Shown in pieces: positions 1 to 10,848 of a stretch of 64,000 nucleotides of DNA. The notes beneath the pieces are model-generated. The model was given only the letters and a program-made list of their open reading frames with translations, made no database searches and was not told the DNA's origin. This DNA is from Linum tenue (lineage: Eukaryota; Streptophyta; Magnoliopsida; Malpighiales; Linaceae), in contig CAMGYJ010000010.1 of the NCBI GenBank assembly GCA_946122785.1, forward strand, positions 11,507,467 to 11,571,466, given 5' to 3'. Every line of letters begins with the position of its first letter. Position 1 is the stretch's first letter. Made by a program: the position numbers and the translations under genes.

Positions 1-544
1 GATGGTAGCGGGTGAGGAACTTGTCCGCCAGGTTGGCGAACGTGGTGATGGAGCCCGGAGGTCGAGTGTCTAGCCACTCCTTGGCCTGCCCTTCCAGAGT
101 GAATGGGAAGTACCTCAGCTGGATGGCACCTGCTGGTACCCAATTGATCTTGATTCCATCGATGAGCTCGTGGAATCGCCTGAGATGTGATCGGAGGCAC
201 TCTCCCTCCTTACCACGGAACACTACTGAACCGCGCAGCATGGTGATTACTGATGTGCTCACCTCAAAATTGTTGGCTGGGACATGAGGGTGTTGAATGG
301 GTGACCTCATATCCGCAGCTCTAGCGGTCCAGTAGGATCCCATGGTCTGCTCCTCTGGGTTGATCACATCATGGTTCTGTGGATCAGCCATCTCTTCTTC
401 TTCTTCTTCTTCTTCTTCTAACTGCAGCTGTGATAGCTCCTCCTCCGCAGCCAGTCGTGCATTTAGAGCCCGCTTGAAGTTCCTGCAAGTTCGTTCAAGC
501 TCCTGGTCTAATGGTAGTAGGTCTCCCGACTGGCTACGGGTCAT
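1..544 (-). pseudogene. gag: Athila gag N-terminal part (B0), truncated by the window edge
   Basis: The minus-strand frame starts at an ATG at 544-542 and reads MTRSQSGDLLPLDQELERTC onward, the same start as gag of B1 and B2. It encodes the capsid-type gag of Athila elements, which packages the element RNA into cytoplasmic virus-like particles. A TTC microsatellite near 391-420 encodes a run of glutamates whose length differs between copies. The visible part appears open, but B1 and B2 are broken further on, so it is treated as non-functional. The rest lies outside the window. Confidence 0.75.
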
Positions 545-664
545 GCACTACCTGCACACAATCAGCAGAAGCAACCCGTGAAGGCACACAGGTGGAAGAG
601 AAAAATGCAATAAAGAAAAAGCTAGAGTAACAAATTCTCACGTTTCCCCAATAACCTAGAGGGT

Positions 665-682
665 TCCCCGGCAACGGCGCCA
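665..682 (-). other. Primer binding site (tRNA-Asp), element B0
   Basis: The 18 bases equal the 3' end of plant tRNA-Asp including its CCA tail, so the minus strand can pair with that tRNA to prime reverse transcription. Six bases (683-688) separate it from the LTR end at 689. Confidence 0.85.
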
Positions 683-688
683 AAAACT

Positions 689-2076
689 TGACACGCCAAA
701 ACACAACACCAAACTGCGACCAAGTGTAATCGCAGTCCGGGAATGCAGTAACAGGCAAGTTATATTATCAACCCGGGGTCTAGATCTACTGCTTACTCCG
801 TGATTCTCTATTATCTAGCAAACTAATTCGATTGATTGTTGTTTAAAAGCAAAAGCAGTAAGAAAGCAGTAAACTGTTCGGTTTTCTAAAGCAGGTAAGA
901 GTCACTCGGGATTGAGTCCCCCTAGCCCCTTAGTTAGGTTCAATTATAATTCCCTGGGTTGATTTACTGTTGATTAGACTGCGGAAGATCCGACAGTAGC
1001 TTGGAATCTCTTAAGCTGACCAAGCCCTCTCAGTCTAACTACCCGGCAGACGACTAGTCTTCACCGGGATAGAAAGCTGAAGCAATAAGCACAGAACTCC
1101 ACTACTGGAATTGAATTCCAGTACAAAGCAGTAAACTGGCTAACTCTCGTATAGCCAATCTCCTACTATCGAATGAAGAAGCTCTAACAACCTAATCAGA
1201 TTCTATCTATCTCAGGTTGCAGCAGAAATTGAGAAAAGCTGATCAGACTCAAATCAATTCAATAAACATGCATCATTCGATTAAAATCAAACAGTAATAT
1301 CATCCCAAGTCATTACAATCAAATCCCTAACACAAGGAACTAGGGTTCTTCATACCCAAGTGAGAGAGAGGTTCTACTCCATAGAGAGAGAAAGGAAAAC
1401 AGAAATCAGAGTAGTTATACTCATAAAGATGAGGAAAATCTGCTCTGGGATGTCAATCTTCACTCCTAGGGACACAATCTGGGCTTCAATGATGAGAAAT
1501 CCACTCCAAAATAGCTCCTAGGGTTTGTTCTTCGCTCTTTCTCTCTCTAAAACTCTGTTTTTGCTCCAGAAAATCGAATACCTCTTCCTTGGCTTGAATC
1601 TGCCTCCAAAAACCCGACTCTGGGCGAATTACGGGCAGAATTACGGCCGTAATCACGTCCTGCCCGTAATTCGCACCAAAACGCACGTTTCACTTAAGCT
1701 GCAGGAGGAGGAGATACGCCCGTAATTTCCCAATTACCGCCAGTAATTTGGGAATTACGGTCGTAATTCTTGGAGGTCCTGCCCGTAATTTTAGCACCGA
1801 GGGGAAATTCTGGGGAAAAGGCTCGTCAATTAATTTACGGGCATGCCCTGGCCAATTACGGTCGTAATTCGGCAGGGGCTGCCCGTAATTCTGTCTGTGA
1901 TTCGCCATCTGACCTCCAAATGACCCGAAACTTGCGCCTATGCACCTCCTTACTTGCTAGGACCTGAAATACGACAAAACAACACAACCTAGCGTAAAAT
2001 AGGCCAAGGAATAATCAATTCGAGCCAAAATGGGCAGGAAACCAGAGTGAAAACACGTGCAAATACGATGCTATCA
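689..2076 (-). repeat. 5' LTR of element B0 (1388 bp)
   Basis: It begins TG and ends CA and is bounded by the primer site on the left. The same 1388-bp length is seen at 61928-63315. On the minus strand it starts TGATAGCATCG, a variant of the TGATTGCATCG start of the other B LTRs. It contains the triplicated palindromic module at 1627-1891. Confidence 0.88.
1627..1891. promoter_or_regulatory. Triple inverted-repeat module in B LTR
   Basis: Three consecutive modules carry an ATTACGGGCA-type half site, a central palindrome (1640-1653 is a perfect 14-bp palindrome around ACGGCCGT) and a TGCCCGTAAT half site. The block lies about 180-450 bases from the transcription-side LTR start, presumably U3. 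A promoter, enhancer or RNA-structure role is inference. Confidence 0.55.
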
Positions 2077-2907
2077 GATGCCATCACTACCAGGAGTGGC
2101 AAGACCATATCTGCTGTTCCTGCCCAGCCCAGGCGAGACGAGCCACTTCCTGCTTCAACACTTCCAGCTGGTAATGCAGAGGTGGGGGAAGATAAAGAAG
2201 CACCTGCTCCCACTCCACAGCCAGTGGTTAAGGAGCATGTACCCCAGCTTTCTTTCCCCACCCGCTTACATAAAGACATGCTGGAGACTGAGTTTGCCAA
2301 GTTCATGGCAATGTTGAAGCAGGTCAACATCAGCATGTCGTTCGTGGAGGCACTGTCGAAGATGACCAAGTATGCCAAGTTCATGAAAGACCTCCTCACC
2401 AACAAGAAGAAACTTGGGGATCTTTCGACAGTGATGCTGAGCGAGGAGTGTTCTGCTATCCTGCAGAACAAGCTTCCCAAGAAGCGCAAAGACCCAGGGA
2501 GTTTCACTATCCCTCTTCTTATTGGCAGCATGCATGTAGGAAAGTCCTTGGCGGACCTAGGCGCTAGCATAAATGTCATGCCCTATAAATTGTTTAAGAA
2601 GCTAGACCTAGGTGAACCTAGAGCTACTAGGATGAGCATTCAGTTAGCTGATCGTTCTATCGTGCATCCTAGGGGAATCATTGAGGATCTACTTGTTAAT
2701 GTAGGTGCATTCACATATCCTGTTGATTTTGTTATTCTGGATATAAATGAGGATGTGGATGTACCTTTGATTTTGGGTAGGCCGTTTCTCGCCACCGCCA
2801 AGGCGCTTATTGATGTGCATAGTGGTAAATTAATCCTGCGGGCTGGTGATGAACAGGCTACTTTTTCTGTGTCTGAGAATGGGAAGCATTCTCATCTGCT
2901 CCATTGA
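2077..2907 (+). pseudogene. Athila gag C-terminus and aspartic protease (A element)
   Basis: The open frame encodes a gag C-terminal stretch beginning DAITTRSGK, the PVVKEHVPQL and FPTRLHKD motifs typical of Athila polyproteins, then a retropepsin domain with the DLGAS active-site motif (near residue 170 of this fragment) and the downstream ILGRPFLATA motif. The protease would mature the polyprotein. The frame ends at a TGA just after the protease and is followed by 3' UTR sequence, whereas B2 continues from the same point into reverse transcriptase, so pol has been lost. The 5' end is cut by the B0 insertion. An upstream in-frame ATG at 2047 lies in the B0 LTR and is chance. Confidence 0.85.
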
Positions 2908-2921
2908 GGACATTGTCGCAT

Positions 2922-2937
2922 TTAAGTGTGGGGGGTT
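2922..2937 (+). promoter_or_regulatory. Extra polypurine tract, A element
   Basis: TTAAGTGTGGGGGGTT repeats almost exactly the true polypurine tract at 4452-4468, but lies about 1.5 kb upstream. B elements have the same second tract at 30319-30335 and 53751-53770. It could prime a second plus-strand segment; this is inference. Confidence 0.5.
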
Positions 2938-2968
2938 CTTTGTATTAATTGGAACGTGTGTATGGGTG

Positions 2969-3016
2969 CTTGGAGCCTAGTCCGCTGTCCAAATCTCGAG
3001 ATTTGAGGGCTCCAAG
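2969..3016 (+). ncRNA. Conserved hairpin in A 3' UTR
   Basis: Outer arms CTTGGAGCC (2969-2977) and GGCTCCAAG (3008-3016) pair perfectly, with an inner 14-bp perfect palindrome at 2991-3004. Related hairpins recur at 30239-30286, 31567-31609, 31702-31748 and 53674-53721. Confidence 0.5.
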
Positions 3017-4451
3017 CACTACTGTTTGTTTGATGTTTGATCGTATTGGCACTGTGGATGTGATTAGTGAATTGAATGGCTTTGACTTGATGCATGACAA
3101 CTTGAGTGTGACTAAGACAGCCTATTATGATGACTGAGATGTGTAGTAGAGTTGTGTAGGGGTTCAGTTTTCAACTGTTTACTTACCAACTGTGACTTGG
3201 ATTTGATCACTTGCTTTTGACAGTCATTTATGCATCTAGTTCGTGGAATCAGAATGAGAGATAGAGCATATAGGTAGCCATGTGAGATTTGAGCCTGTTC
3301 GTTTCTTTCTTGTGTGATAGATCCCTCTTCCATGATGTGTAGCATTCACGTTGTCACTAGCTAAGATGATGGAGGCATAGGATTAGCCCACGACGAAATT
3401 GACTGTCCTGATGTATCATATCCCCTAGTCAGCCCCTTTGAGCCGTGTGTTATCCTTTCTTTCGGTCTACAATGAAAAATCACCCTTTTGCATCTTTTAG
3501 AAGGATCCACAGAGTGGTTTTTACATGTTTTCTGCTGTTTCTGCTAAATGTAATGTGAGGGTTGGAGGTAGTGCTTAAAAGTTGGGCATGTGTTTGAAAA
3601 ATGTGCAGAGGTGGTGGTTCTCTTAAGGAATGAAAAAAATAATAATAAAGAAAATCAAAGAAAAAATGAAAGCAAAAGAGAGCCACCACCAAAAATCTGA
3701 ATAGTGCCCATTAAGTAGTGTTTCTTAGTAGTCTGGCTTGGAAATCCTAACATTTATACAACCTCCTTCGCTCTCGTGCCCTAAAGAATTTGAGTAATGC
3801 AGAATAGCAGAAAGGAAGTTACTGGCTTGCTTGATTGTGATTTTGTTGGGTTTGGAAATGTGGAACCTTGTGCTATTGCTTCCACCACCTAAAAGGCCTT
3901 TTCCCCATGTCCAAGACCCTAGCCAGTCATCTGAACCTGTGTCTAAGACCTCCGAATTAGTTAGTGGTGACACCCCATATGTGAACTCTAGCATTTAGAG
4001 GCTGCATTCATGGTGAAGAGACGTAAGGGATTGAGAGAATAAGCATGCGCATTTTTCGCATCAAATTGTCCTGACCCCACTGGTCGAGAGTGAGCGATTC
4101 ATTTTCTCATATTCTCTATACTCATTATCCCGGTGAGGACCTAGATTGCTCGGTCTTAATTCTGATATCTTGAGCATTGTGCATGAAGTGACTGTTTTGA
4201 ATAAGTGGTTGAGTCAAGTCTATGTTGGTTGGTGAACAGAAGGGAACTCTTCCTTTGCTCGACTTTATTGCATTCGAATGTCATCTGTGGTGGTTGTCTA
4301 GGTTGTCGTTGGAGTTTCCATGTGTTAATGATCGAAAGCCAGTATGATCCACGTGTTTTGTGCCGATATGATTTGCCCTAAAGCCTGCTTGATTGAAATG
4401 CTTTGAGCTTACCTGGTGTCTGACTTGGTTTGCTTGGGGACAAGCAAACGG

Positions 4452-4468
4452 TTAAGTGTGGGGGAATT
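4452..4468 (+). other. Polypurine tract of A element
   Basis: TTAAGTGTGGGGGAATT abuts the TG start of the 3' LTR. It is the standard priming site for plus-strand DNA synthesis. Confidence 0.8.
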
Positions 4469-5825
4469 TGATAACGATGAAATTGCACATGTTTGCACCC
4501 TTAGTTCTTATCCGTTTGTGGCGCATAGTCGTGTATTTTTTAGCCTATTTTACGCCGGGTTGTGCTACTCTGTCACATTTCAGGTCCCGGACGTCGAAGG
4601 AAAGGCTAAGCACGAGTTTCGGGGCATTCGGAAGTCATTCGGTCGAGCTGGAGCCAAAGCACGGGCGCGCCTAAATCAAAGCACGGCCGTGTTCCTGGAC
4701 CGTGCTTTTACTGCCGAGGCTTCATCCACGTTTGTCCTACACCAGCTCAAAACACGGGCGGGATTGACCCAAAACACGGTCGTGTCCATCATCAAACACG
4801 CCCGTGTTTTCCCAAAGGAGCAGCCCGTGTTTTTAACACGTGGCAAGGCACGGGCGGGCAGGAGCAAAGCACGGCCGTGCCCTCGACCGTGTTTTGCCCA
4901 GTGATGCCCTTTTAGGCAGATTTCAGCCAAAAGAGAAGGGGATTCGAGTTTTAGAGAGACAGAGCGATTCCTAGAGAAAGAAAGCGACGAACAAGAGTTC
5001 CCAAGTGCCCTAGCTTGATCTTCATCACCATTGGAGCTTGGCTTGGAGGAGTGCCGATCAACGTCCAGGAGCAGAAATCCATCCTTCATAGTATGATTTC
5101 CGCGTCTGAATCTTCTTTTGCTTCTTTCTCCATGGAGTAGTTCTCCCATTCATCTGGGTATGGGAAACCCTAGATTTGTATGTTAGGTTTGATTGTATGA
5201 ACCCAAGTACTGATTCTATGATTTGATTATATTCGATTGAGGTTTGAATGATTGAATGACTTGAATCCTAATCAAATTCCTGTTGTTTCTGCTTTAACCT
5301 AGAATGAGAATATCTGCCTAGATTGATAGAGCACCCTTGATTGAAGGTAGGGAATTGGTGACTTTAGTCGAGGAGCCAATTCACTATTCTGTACCGAATT
5401 CACTTCGGTAGTGGAGGTTTTGTTTGTTAGGGCCTCAATTTGTTTACTCCGGTGGAGGTTAGTCGCCCGCTAGAGACTCAGATTGAGAGGGTCTGGAGAC
5501 CTTTAGATGAGACTACATGCTTTTAAGAACCTTCCGCAGTATAACTATCATAGAAACTGAACTTGGTAATTGCAATCCGGCTTAACTGCAGTCTAGGGGG
5601 AACCATATCCGGGTGACGTCTCTCAACTTGAAACAACCGTTTAACTTGCTTTGTGTTTTTGTTTGCTTGAATCTGCACTAAAGTTTCACTGCTAGATAAC
5701 AAGAATTCACCGAGTAGTCATCAAATCTAGGACCTGGGTTGACATTAAAACCCAAACCTGCTATACTACGCCTTAGGAAGTGGTTACACTTGGCCATTTT
5801 CTAGAGTGACAGTAGGAGTGAGTCA
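4469..5825 (+). repeat. 3' LTR of A element (1357 bp)
   Basis: Starts TGATAACGATG after the polypurine tract and ends GAGTGAGTCA. It matches the 1362-bp A LTRs at 24792-26153 and 48367-49728. The right flank is array sequence (AAGTTCCATAAACTTC) joined to a later point of the unit, so the array's exon 1 is missing next to the element. Confidence 0.87.
4659..4895. promoter_or_regulatory. Triple inverted-repeat module in A LTR
   Basis: Three modules of CACGGGC, CACGGCCGTG-type palindrome and GCCCGTG or ACCGTG, including perfect palindromes at 4682-4691 and 4869-4880. Same grammar and LTR position as in the B LTR, but with CAC/GTG arms in place of TTAC/GTAA. Function unknown. Confidence 0.55.
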
Positions 5826-7793
5826 AAGTTCCATAAACTTCTTTTGTATTTGCAGGATCAAAAGAGACTTAAAGGTCTAATGACGGGTTATAATTGTGTC
5901 TCTCAGTTACTAGTTTGGGAGATGTGAATCCACCATTATGTTGCTAATAAATTTATAGGGATCATGTTAGTTTTTCAAATAAAGATGATTAGTTACTCTA
6001 GTTTAATAGGTTGGTAATGATTTTGATGGTTAACGTCATTATGATTAATTTGTTCCATGGGTATGAGCAGAGAACTTATATGAGATGCAATGAAAATATC
6101 TGTAAATTTTATGTTTTGTAGAACTGGAAAACTAATGAATGAGCACGAATTGTCTTTAACTAAAATTGAGATACAATGTTGGGATTTGATGCCATATCTC
6201 TGCAACCATAATTATTACTGAAACGCATAAATGTCCTTGCCATATTAAGAAGCTAAGTATGGTTGCAATTACGATTTCAACAACTATGGAACATTTATCC
6301 ATTATTACTGTTACATATTGACAGATCATAAATCGGCACAGAATAAAAACAAAAAAATGGGGGTACATTCTTATTTCCTCCACCGTTACCTGTTATAGCT
6401 ATTTTTTCGGAGATAGAATTCATGCCCAGGATAAGGTCAAACTGACAGTTTGAAATTAGGAATATTGTGGAGGGTCATTATTTTTTATATTCGAGATGGA
6501 TTGGGCTAGATGCAAGTAAAATGGATTCGAATACAAATAAAACTATCTATAGGCATGGTTGTTGATCAAATTTAATATTTATGCTTATGAGATCATTTGC
6601 TCTTGTGTCTTGATATTCGTTATCATTTTCTCTGTTGGTTCTCTAAATTTTCTTAGCTTTATTTTAATTATTGTAGACTAATGAGTTAGGGTGATTCTAA
6701 TGAACGTGATATGCACGTACCCTCATAGTATCATTTAGTTCTTGTGACTCTTTTTGTTCTTGCATTTCCTCCGAGATATTATCATGAAATTCCACTCTTA
6801 ATACTTATCTATTTATTTCTCATATATCGGTAACTCATTCCTAAATTCTCTCTCATCTCCATTTGTAGTGTGTATGAGTGTAATTTATGAATACCTATTT
6901 TTAATGTTGAAAACAAAGCCAAAATCATTTCATGATCATAGTGGCAACTCTTTTGTTTTATTTTGGAATTTGGCAAATTGTTGACTTTAATACATAAATG
7001 GTGCAAGTTGGATGCATGATCTATGATGATGAGTGAGAATGTGGAATGCATTTTACAAGTTTGACTCTTCATTTCATGGAAATATTATATACAAGCTAGC
7101 AGAAGTCAACCACCGTCTCCTTTAGCGATATATGTCGGAGAGCGTGTATGAAAGACCAAGCATCTAGGAAGCCAAGTGAGATTTTTCCATGCTCGCTTCT
7201 TTCTTGTTCGATACATCCCTCTCTGCATGATTATTATGACTAAACTTTGCACGAGCTTGAGTAGTCACAGAACAAATGTGAAAGAAGGAGACATATGTTT
7301 GGCCAATGCCATAAAAGACCACTTTTATCAAGTTATCATTATATCCATTTGTCAAACGCCGTCGAACCTAACCTCCTTCTCAGCTTACACCTTATTATGA
7401 ATCAATTTCTATTCCTTGAAACCCTATGTTGAATTATTTTTAAAGTTTCACGTGATTTATGGTTCTACCATAGTATTCTACTTTGAAATAGAAAATTAAA
7501 TTAGGGAGAAACTTTGTCTTTAAAAGTGACATGCTTAAAATTAAAAACAGAGTGAGTTTATTTATTATAATTTTCGAAAAACAAAATTACGAAAAGTATA
7601 ATGGAAAAGTAGAGAGCTAACCACCATCTTGTTTTGGTAACACGAACAATTCTATTTTTTCATTCCTTTTAAGTTTTTCCTTCATGCAAGCCATTTGCTT
7701 GTGTGTCATTGTTGATTTATTGACTTAAAATGCCAATACATTACCTAAAGAAAGAAGAAAAAATAGATACAAGGGCACATAATAAATTAAAAC

Positions 7794-7918
7794 TCAACAA
7801 CGGGATTGTAAAGTGAATCCATCTCTTTGACGAACATCATCATCATTAGTTTTCACCATACAATGAACTGGTCGGATTCTTATGTAATCGCGAAGGTTAA
7901 AAGTGTGATTGTATGAAA
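7794..7918 (-). pseudogene. Neprosin-like exon 2, array copy 1
   Basis: The minus-strand exon begins after a T-rich acceptor ending TTTAG (intron side from 7919) and is open in one frame to a TGA at 7794-7796. It carries YIRIRP and a terminal FTLQSRC. It is paired with exon 1 at 8178-8497. The open frame is not in phase with the only obvious GT at the end of exon 1, so splicing is uncertain. Confidence 0.35.
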
Positions 7919-8177
7919 CTAAACAAACATATTACTCTATTCATATATATAATTACATTTTGAACTTAATGTACGTGATTACAATTAGAATTTGTGGGAA
8001 TGAAGTTCCATAAACTTCTTGATACTTTATGAAAATAAAAAATACTCGTCCTTTACAAAAATGTATCATACGTGTCTTTTCTACTTTTCAAACGCAACTT
8101 TCATGCTAATTCAAATTATTTTACTTGCAAATAGAACTTATATTACAACATGCAATTGATACAAGTTGTAAATAAAT

Positions 8178-8497
8178 TTAGATATACATCGATCCAAATG
8201 CCCCCAACATTGCCGCATTCCCAATGGCATAAAAATCATGTTCCCAAGTATTGATTTCAGGAACAATGCAGTCGACATTTATGTCATCTTTAGCCAAGGA
8301 ATGGAAAGTACTTCCATATTTTAGTGTTTGGTCAAGCATGCTGCGCCTCTCGTCATATTCTTGGAATATTTTTACTGGAGGGTTTTTAGTAATGGTTATA
8401 GCTTTCTGGCTTGTATTTGATATGGAAGATTCAGGATAACGAAAGTTGAGAAGAGTCCACATGTGATAATGACAGATGATGAACTAGGAGAACCCAT
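8178..8497 (-). pseudogene. Neprosin-like secreted peptide exon 1, array copy 1, frameshifted
   Basis: Homologous to the intact 106-codon exons at 10849, 23954, 42192 and 47529. The start ATG (8497-8495) and signal-peptide region are present. One base is missing near 8383-8390 (about codon 37), so signal peptide and mature part are in different frames. The rest is conserved up to the TAA at 8178. It is non-functional as it stands. See copy 2 for the family argument. Confidence 0.6.
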
Positions 8498-9818
8498 TTA
8501 TCTGATTCTTTTGTATTTGCAGGATCAAAAGAGACTTAAAGGTCTAATGACGTGTTGTAATTGTGTCTCTCGGTTACTAGTTTGGGAGATGTGAATCCAC
8601 CATTATGTTGCTAATAAATTTATAGGGATCATGTTAATTTGTCAAATAAAGATGATTAGTTACTCTAGTTTAATAGGTTGGTAATGATTTTGATGGTAAA
8701 CTTCATTATCATTAATTTATTCCATGGGTATGAGCAGAAAACTTATATGAGATGCAATGAAAACATCTGTAAATTTTATGTTTTGTAGAACTGGAAAACT
8801 AATGAATGAGTATGAATTGTCTTTAACTAAAATTGAGATACAATGTTGGGATTTGATGCCATAACCTTGCAACCATAATTATTACAGAAACGCATAAATG
8901 TCCTTGCCATATTAAGAAGCTAAGTATGGTTGCAATTAAGATTTCAACAACTATGGAACATTTATCCATTATTGCTGTTACATATTGACAGATCATACAC
9001 CGGCACAGAAAAAATCATAAAAATGGGAGTACATTCTTATTTCCTCCACTGTTACCTGTTATAGCTATTTTTTCGGAGATAGAATTCGTGCCCAGGATAT
9101 GGTCAAACTTATAGTTTGAAATTGGGAATATTGTGGAGGGTTATTATTTTTTATATTCGAGATGGACTGGGCTAGATGCAAGTAAAATGGATTCGAATAC
9201 AAATAAAAATATATACAAGCATGACTGTTGATCAAATTTAATATTTATGCTTATGAGATCATTTGCTCTTGTGTCTTGATATTCATTATCATTTTCTATG
9301 TTGGTTCTCTAAATTTTCTTAGTTTTATTTTAATTATTGTAGACTAATGAGTTAGGGTGATTCTAATGAATGTGATATGCACGTACCCTCATAGGATCAT
9401 TTAGTTCTTGTGACTCTTTTTGTTTTTGCATTTCCTCCGAGATATTATCATGAGATTCCACTCTTAATACTTATTTATTTATTTATTTCTCATATATCGT
9501 TAAATCATTCCTAAATTCTCTCTCATCTCCATTTGTAGTGTGTATGAGTGTAATTTATGGATGCCTATTTTTAATGTTGAAAACAAAGCTAGAAACATTT
9601 CATGATCATAGAGGCAACTCTTTTGTTTTATCTTGGAATTTGGCAAATTGTTGACTTTGATACATAAATGGTGCAAGTTGGATGCATGATAACCTATGAT
9701 GATGAGTGAGAATGTGGGATGCATTTTACTAGTTTGACTATTCATTTCATGGAAAAATTATATACAAGCTAGGAGAAGTCAACCACCGTCTCCTTTAGCG
9801 ATATATGTCGGAGAGCGT

Positions 9819-9940
9819 GTATGAAAGACATAGCATATAGGAAGCTAAGTGAGATTTTTTCATGCTCGCTTCTTTCTTGTTCGATACATCCCTCTCTGCA
9901 TGATTATTATGCCTAACCTTTGCACGAGCTTGAGTAGTCA
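9819..9940 (+). repeat. Degenerate Athila 3' UTR relic inside the array unit
   Basis: This stretch resembles the A-element 3' UTR at about 3255-3390: shared blocks include AGCATATAGG, GTGAGATTT and TTCTTTCTTG followed by GATACATCCCTCT. Equivalent segments lie near 7149, 12486, 43829 and 46500. An Athila relic was therefore already part of the unit before amplification. Short ORFs on either strand here are by-products. Confidence 0.5.
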
Positions 9941-10464
9941 CAAAACAAATATGAAAGAAGGAGACACATGTTTGGCCAATGCCATAAAAGACCACTTTTA
10001 TCAAGTTATCATTATATCCATTTGTCAAACGCCGTCGAACCTAACCTCCTTCTTAGCTTACACCTTATTATGAATCAATTTCTATTCCTTGAAACCCTAT
10101 GTTGAATTCATTTTAAAGTTTCACGTGATTTATGGTTCTACCGTAGTATTCTACTTTAAAATAGAAAATTAAATTAGGGAAAAACTTTGTCTTTAAAAGT
10201 GACATGCTTAAAATTAAGAATCAGTGAGTTAATTTATTATAATTTTCGAAAACAAAACTACGAAAAGTATAATGGAAAAGTAGAGAGCTAACCACCATTT
10301 TGTTTTGGTACCACAAACAATTCTATTTTTTCATTCTTTTTAAGTTTTTCCTTCATGCAAGCCATTTGCTTGTGTGTCATTGTTGATTTATTGACTTAAA
10401 ATGCCAATGCATTAGCTAAAGAAAGAAGAAAAAACAGATACAAGGACACATAATAAATTAAAAC

Positions 10465-10589
10465 TCAACAACGGGATTGTAAAGTGAATCCATAGCTTTG
10501 ATGAACATCATCATCATTAGTTTTCACCGTACAATGAACTGGTCGGATTCTAATGTAATCGCGAAGGTTAAAAGTGTGATTGTACGAAA
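10465..10589 (-). pseudogene. Neprosin-like exon 2, array copy 2
   Basis: 125-bp minus-strand exon candidate after a TTTGTTTAG acceptor, open to a TGA at 10465-10467. Reads SYNHTFNLRDYIRIRP then a tail ending in FTLQSRC. The xIRxRP and LxxRC features resemble the segment joining the activation peptide to the catalytic domain in neprosin-type proteins. No catalytic exons follow within the unit. Confidence 0.4.
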
Positions 10590-10848
10590 CTAAACAAACA
10601 TATTACTCTATTCATATATATAAGTACATTTTGAACTTAATGTACGTGATTACAATTAGAACTTGTGGGAATGAAGTTCCGAAAACTTCTTGATAGTTTA
10701 TGAAAATAAAAAATACTCGTCCTTTACAAAAATAGATCATACGTGTCGTTTCTACTTTTTGAACACAACTTTCATGCTAATTCAAATTATTTTACTTGCA
10801 AATAGAACTTAGGTTACAACATGCAATTGATACAAGTTGTATATAAAT

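Larger units (their letters stand above)
1..2076 (-). mobile_element. Athila-type Ty3/gypsy element B0, 5' end only
   Basis: Read on the minus strand this is a 5' LTR (2076 to 689), a tRNA-Asp primer binding site and the start of gag, running off the left edge of the window. The order LTR, primer site, gag and the gag type match the Athila lineage. Its LTR is followed directly by plus-strand gag-protease sequence of the related A subfamily, so it was inserted inside an A element. It is nearly identical to 61234-63315 (B2), including the same insertion point, so the two are duplicates of one insertion and not independent events. Confidence 0.88.
2908..4451 (+). other. 3' untranslated region of Athila A element
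   Basis: About 1.5 kb without a convincing sense ORF. It starts with a second polypurine tract (2922-2937) and a hairpin (2969-3016). It also has a block around 3830-3990 that is well conserved in the B elements (about 29290-29440 on the opposite strand), and ends at the true polypurine tract. Confidence 0.7.
2077..5825 (+). mobile_element. Athila-type element A, 3' half (gag-protease, 3' UTR, 3' LTR)
   Basis: Plus-strand sequence resumes in mid-gag exactly where the B0 LTR ends. It runs through the protease, then passes straight into the 3' untranslated region, polypurine tract and 3' LTR, with no reverse transcriptase, RNase H, integrase or env. Its 5' partner would be the A 5' half of the kind seen at 24752-27853. 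The missing pol means this A copy is either internally deleted or belongs to a non-autonomous gag-protease family. It is flanked on the right by the 2.67-kb array. Confidence 0.8.

Noticed and set aside
2076..2081. GATGC as a target duplication for the B0/B2 insertion
   Set aside because: The other flank is lost because the 3' LTR is truncated (51289) or outside the window, so it cannot be confirmed.
4416..4904. 162-codon plus-strand ORF, with a similar antisense one at 4676-5149
   Set aside because: It lies across the polypurine tract and A LTR; the coding-like composition comes from the ACGGCCGT modules and the same region is open on both strands.
5993..7072. Small minus-strand ORFs of 70-87 codons repeated in every array unit
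   Set aside because: No recognisable domain or signal, AT-rich, and repeated only because the unit is repeated.
7164..7400. Overlapping 63- and 74-codon ORFs on opposite strands in each unit
   Set aside because: They overlap the Athila 3' UTR relic and show no codon signature.
8504..8525. Plus-strand TTTTGTATTTGCAGG at each unit as a splice acceptor
   Set aside because: It resembles an acceptor, but no plus-strand ORF follows and it lies just upstream of the minus-strand exon 1 start; probably chance.
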